A stretch of DNA of 61,120 bases from Methylobacterium sp. E-005 (GTDB taxonomy: Bacteria > Pseudomonadota > Alphaproteobacteria > Rhizobiales > Beijerinckiaceae). The position numbers and the translations under genes are program-made. Location of the stretch: NCBI RefSeq assembly GCF_022829725.1, contig NZ_JAKSYG010000204.1, forward strand, positions 1-61,120, given 5' to 3'. The notes beneath the pieces are model-generated. The model was not told where the DNA came from. It ran no database searches and saw only the letters and a list, made by a program, of their open reading frames with translations. Below, in pieces: positions 58,171-61,120 of this stretch; the first letter of the stretch is position 1, and each line of letters starts with the position of its first letter.

Positions 58171-60549
58171 ATGAGCGAGAGTGAGGGCGGCACCGAGGCC
58201 GTCACGGATGCCGACTACCGGATTCTCGCCGAGACGCTGGCGCAGCTCGCCTGGATCGCCGAGGCCGACGGCACGATCATCTGGTACAACCAGCGATGGT
58301 ACGACTATACCGGCACCTCGCTCGAGGAGATGCGCGGCTGGGGTTGGCGCACCGTCCACCATCCCGACCACATCGCGGCGGTGACCGAGCGCTATCAGGC
58401 CGCCATCGCCCTCGGGAGCAGCTGGGAGGACACGTTTCCCCTGCGGGGCCGGGACGGGATCTATCGCTGGTTCCTCTCCAAGGCGCGGCCGCACCGGGAC
58501 GGATCCGGGCGGGTCCTGCGCTGGTACGGGACCAACACCGACATTTCCGCCCGCCGCGCCACCGAGGAGCGCCTGCGCCATTCCGAGCAGCGCTTCCGCG
58601 CGCTGGTGGACGCCTCCGCGGCCGTGATCTGGAACACCAATGCCGCGGGCGAGCTGACGCCGCCGCAGGTCCGCTGGAGCATCTACACCGGGCAGACCGA
58701 GGAGGCCTATCAAGGCTGGGGCTGGCTCGACGCGGTCCATCCTGACGACCGGGGGCAGGCCGCCGATGCCTGGGCGGCCTGTGTGGAAGCGCGCAAGACC
58801 TACGAGATCGAGTACCGCCTGCGCCGCCACGACGGTGCGTGGCGCGCCATGGAGGTGCGCGGCGTACCGGTGCTGGCCGGGGACGGCTCCCTACGCGAAT
58901 GGGTCGGCACCTGCGTCGACGTCACCGAGCGCAAGGAGGCCGAGGAGGCGGTGGAGCGGGCGCGTCAGGCGGCCGAAGCCGCCAACCTCGCCAAGAGTCA
59001 GTTCATCGCCAACATGAGCCACGAGCTGCGCACGCCCCTCTCGGCGGTGATCGGCTATTCCGAGATGCTCGGCGAGGAGCTTGAGGATATCGGGCAGGCG
59101 GCCCTCCTGCCGGACCTGCGCAAGATCGAGGCGGCGGCCCGCCACCTCCTGTCGCTGATCAACGACGTGCTCGACATCTCGAAGATCGAGGCCGGCCGCA
59201 TGACCGCCTCGGCCGAGACCTTTGCCGTGACCGATCTCCTGCAGGATGTGTCCGACGCCACCGGTTCCCTGGTGGAGAAGAAGGGCAACCGCTTCGTCCT
59301 TGATACGGGCGAGGCCGATCTCGGGTCGATGCACCAGGATCAGACCAAGATCCGCCAGTGCCTGCTGAACCTGATCGGCAACGCCGCCAAGTTCACCGAG
59401 ACGGGCACCATCACGCTCACCGCGCGCCGCCACCGGGAGGAGGGGGCGGACTGGCTGTCCTTCGCGATCGCCGATACCGGCATCGGCATGAGCGAGGAGC
59501 AGATCGGGCGGCTGTTCGAGCGCTTCGTGCAGGCGGACGAGTCCACCACCCGCCAGTTCGGCGGCACCGGCCTCGGGCTTGCCATCACCCGCGCCTTCTG
59601 CCGGACCATGGGCGGCGATATCGGCGTCACCAGCAATCCGGGGGCGGGTTCGACCTTCACCCTCCGCCTGCCCGCGACGCTCATCCCGGAGGACACGCCG
59701 CCCACCGAGGCCGAGGCCCACGCCGTGGAGCCGCACGAGGAGCACGAGACGGTGCTGCTGGTCGACGACGACCCGGCCGCCCGGGAATTGCTCCAGCGCT
59801 TCCTGGAGCGCGAGGGCTTTCATGTGCGCAGCGCCAATGATGGCCGCGCCGGCCTGACGCTGGCCCGGGCGCTGAAGCCCCGCGCGATCCTCCTCGACGT
59901 CGAGATGCCGCGCATGGACGGCTGGGCGGTGCTGCACGCGGTCCGCAACGACCCCGACCTTGCCGGGACGCCGGTGATCATGACCTCGGTGGTCGCCGAG
60001 CAGGGCCTCGGCCAGGCGCTCGGCGCCACCGACTATTTCGTGAAGCCGATCGACTGGGACCGTCTCAAGGGCCTGATGGAGCGCTACCGGCCGGAGGCGC
60101 CGAACGAGGCGCGCATCCTCGTGGTCGATGACGATGCGGATGCCCGGGAGCGCCTGCGCCGGTCGCTCGGCCGCGAGGGCTGGATCGTCGACGAGGCGGA
60201 GAACGGCCGGATCGCCCTGGAGCGGGTGAACGAAGCGCGGCCGAGCCTGATCCTGCTCGACCTGATGATGCCCGAGATGGACGGGTTCGGCTTCCTGCGG
60301 GCCCTGCGCGCCCGGCCCGACGGCGACGTGCCGGTGGTGGTGCTCACCGCCAAGGAGATCACCCATGCCGAGAAGGAGAGCCTGACCCGGCAGGCCGACC
60401 GGGTGATCGCCAAGGGCTCGATGAGCCTCGCGGAGATCGGCCGGCAACTGCGGGTGCTGTACGCGCGTTCGGCGAACGAGCCGGTGCCGGGACAACTCCA
60501 GGGCCTGATCGCGCGGCTCGCCGAGCAGGAGACGGGGGACAGGCCATGA
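58171..60549 (+). CDS. Soluble PAS-PAS-HisKA-HATPase-REC-REC hybrid kinase
   Basis: A 792-residue hybrid histidine kinase with no membrane segment. Two PAS/PAC domains (about 12-130 and 138-260) are of the type with conserved W-x-VHPDD near the end. HisKA carries H284 in MSHELRTPL. The ATPase domain has all boxes (DTGIGM, GGTGLGLAI). Two receivers follow (about 528-640 and 650-765), both with intact acidic pairs and acceptor aspartates. It is coupled to the next gene by a four-base overlap. Confidence 0.93.
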   Translation: MSESEGGTEAVTDADYRILAETLAQLAWIAEADGTIIWYNQRWYDYTGTSLEEMRGWGWRTVHHPDHIAAVTERYQAAIALGSSWEDTFPLRGRDGIYRWFLSKARPHRDGSGRVLRWYGTNTDISARRATEERLRHSEQRFRALVDASAAVIWNTNAAGELTPPQVRWSIYTGQTEEAYQGWGWLDAVHPDDRGQAADAWAACVEARKTYEIEYRLRRHDGAWRAMEVRGVPVLAGDGSLREWVGTCVDVTERKEAEEAVERARQAAEAANLAKSQFIANMSHELRTPLSAVIGYSEMLGEELEDIGQAALLPDLRKIEAAARHLLSLINDVLDISKIEAGRMTASAETFAVTDLLQDVSDATGSLVEKKGNRFVLDTGEADLGSMHQDQTKIRQCLLNLIGNAAKFTETGTITLTARRHREEGADWLSFAIADTGIGMSEEQIGRLFERFVQADESTTRQFGGTGLGLAITRAFCRTMGGDIGVTSNPGAGSTFTLRLPATLIPEDTPPTEAEAHAVEPHEEHETVLLVDDDPAARELLQRFLEREGFHVRSANDGRAGLTLARALKPRAILLDVEMPRMDGWAVLHAVRNDPDLAGTPVIMTSVVAEQGLGQALGATDYFVKPIDWDRLKGLMERYRPEAPNEARILVVDDDADARERLRRSLGREGWIVDEAENGRIALERVNEARPSLILLDLMMPEMDGFGFLRALRARPDGDVPVVVLTAKEITHAEKESLTRQADRVIAKGSMSLAEIGRQLRVLYARSANEPVPGQLQGLIARLAEQETGDRP

Positions 60550-60827
60550 GCGACGATGGGATCGATCCCGACAAGGCGGTGGCGATCCGCCTGCGGGCGC
60601 GGCTGGCGGTGGTGGAGCGGGCGGCGTGGTTCGGCCTGGTCCACGCCATGAAGACGCGCCCCGCCGAGACCGAAGCCTACATCGCCTCCGAGCGGGCACG
60701 CTGCACGGACGGGTTCGGCAGCGGTGCCTGGGCGAAGGACCTCACCGACGCGGAGCGGAAGATGCTGGCGGATGAGGTCGATGCCGGGCTGGCGCAGCTG
60801 ATCGAGGATGCGCGCGGGGAGGTATGA
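60546..60827 (+). CDS. Hypothetical protein coupled to the hybrid kinase, 93 residues
   Basis: The ATG overlaps the kinase stop (ATGA). The product is soluble, mostly helical, with an Arg/Ala-rich first helix and an acidic C-terminal helix. No family is recognised. Its coupling suggests a partner or regulator of the kinase. Confidence 0.7.
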   Translation: MSDDGIDPDKAVAIRLRARLAVVERAAWFGLVHAMKTRPAETEAYIASERARCTDGFGSGAWAKDLTDAERKMLADEVDAGLAQLIEDARGEV

Positions 60828-61120
60828 GCCGCCGTCTTTGCGAGCGGAGCGATCTTAGTGGGCCACGCTGAAAGGGCTCGCGGCTCCTTGGCTTGATTCG
60901 CTGCACTCAGTGACTGGTACGTCGGCACAGTCAAACCACGGATTCTGAAGCTAGCACGGGCCAGCCCCCGCGCACGAAACGATTGCGGTTGGCGGCCTAG
61001 CACTACTTTGGCAGATTGAAGGAACGCGGGAGGTTTTCGCGGATTCGCATGCCACGGCCATGGGCTTGGGTGCGCGCGATGTCCGGTGCTGGCGGATGGC
61101 ATGAGGATCTGGATCGGTGG
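60828..61120. other. End of window without a supportable gene
   Basis: Nearly 300 bases with no convincing frame. The first 20 bases (CCGTCTTTGCGAGCGGAGCG, from 60830) resemble a dispersed Hyphomicrobiales repeat. An ATG at 61101 opens a frame that leaves the window after seven codons, too short to judge. Confidence 0.5.

Noticed and set aside
60677..61102. 141-residue minus-strand frame at the window end
   Set aside because: It runs antisense to the small coupled gene and has a Ser/Ala/Pro-rich shadow composition without any motif.

Overview
The window is a GC-rich chromosomal segment from an alphaproteobacterium of the Hyphomicrobiales (Rhizobiales). Methylobacterium or a close relative is the best guess. 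This rests on the fused ispDF gene, the order lipA - RatA/COQ10 - cinA - ispDF - dusB - ntrB - ntrC, the sequence style of the ribosomal proteins, and the dispersed palindromic repeats. The genus is inference; the class and order are well supported.

Layout. (1) 1-4310, minus strand: the str operon rpsL-rpsG-fusA-tuf. (2) 4311-8255: a long junction with the remains of a polar amino-acid ABC importer (N-terminally truncated binding protein, broken permease, one intact permease, no ATPase), an unknown small gene and a gene-free stretch with a palindromic repeat. (3) 8256-19498, plus strand: spc and alpha ribosomal operons from rplN to rplQ with secY, adk and rpoA. They are interrupted by a small secreted protein, a minus-strand unknown gene, and a metallo-beta-lactamase-fold gene between rpsK and rpoA. 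(4) 19810-31253, minus strand: a tightly coupled chemosensory operon CheW - CheR(TPR) - CheW - MCP - CheA-REC - CheB - REC-REC-kinase - REC-PAS-kinase-REC, then a 28-codon microgene and a terminator. (5) 31436-36832: a Met/His/Arg-rich secreted protein and the glycerol operon glpR-glpD-glpK-glpF with likely GlpR operators. (6) 36971-45992: lipoate, CinA, isoprenoid, tRNA-dihydrouridine and NtrBC genes. (7) 46166-52976: an unknown anchored protein, an Rmf-like protein, metC with a Tat-signal MmgE/PrpD-family protein, and a GT39 / GT2 / LAB_N / PNPOx operon that probably modifies an envelope lipid. (8) 53341-57068: two tandem chemoreceptors with AT-rich 5' ends. (9) 57213-60827: a RarD-like transporter and a soluble PAS-PAS-kinase-REC-REC protein coupled to a small unknown gene. 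The last ~290 bases show no supportable gene.

How the parts work together. The str, spc and alpha blocks are housekeeping translation and transcription genes; their split orientation fits an inversion with one end between rpsQ and rplN. The chemosensory operon looks like an alternative-function (non-flagellar) pathway: receptor and CheW feed a CheA carrying its own receiver, CheR and CheB set adaptation, and the likely outputs are two histidine kinases with receiver domains rather than a CheY or a diguanylate cyclase. The glp operon takes up, phosphorylates and oxidises glycerol under its own repressor. NtrBC sits in its usual place beside dusB and ispDF.
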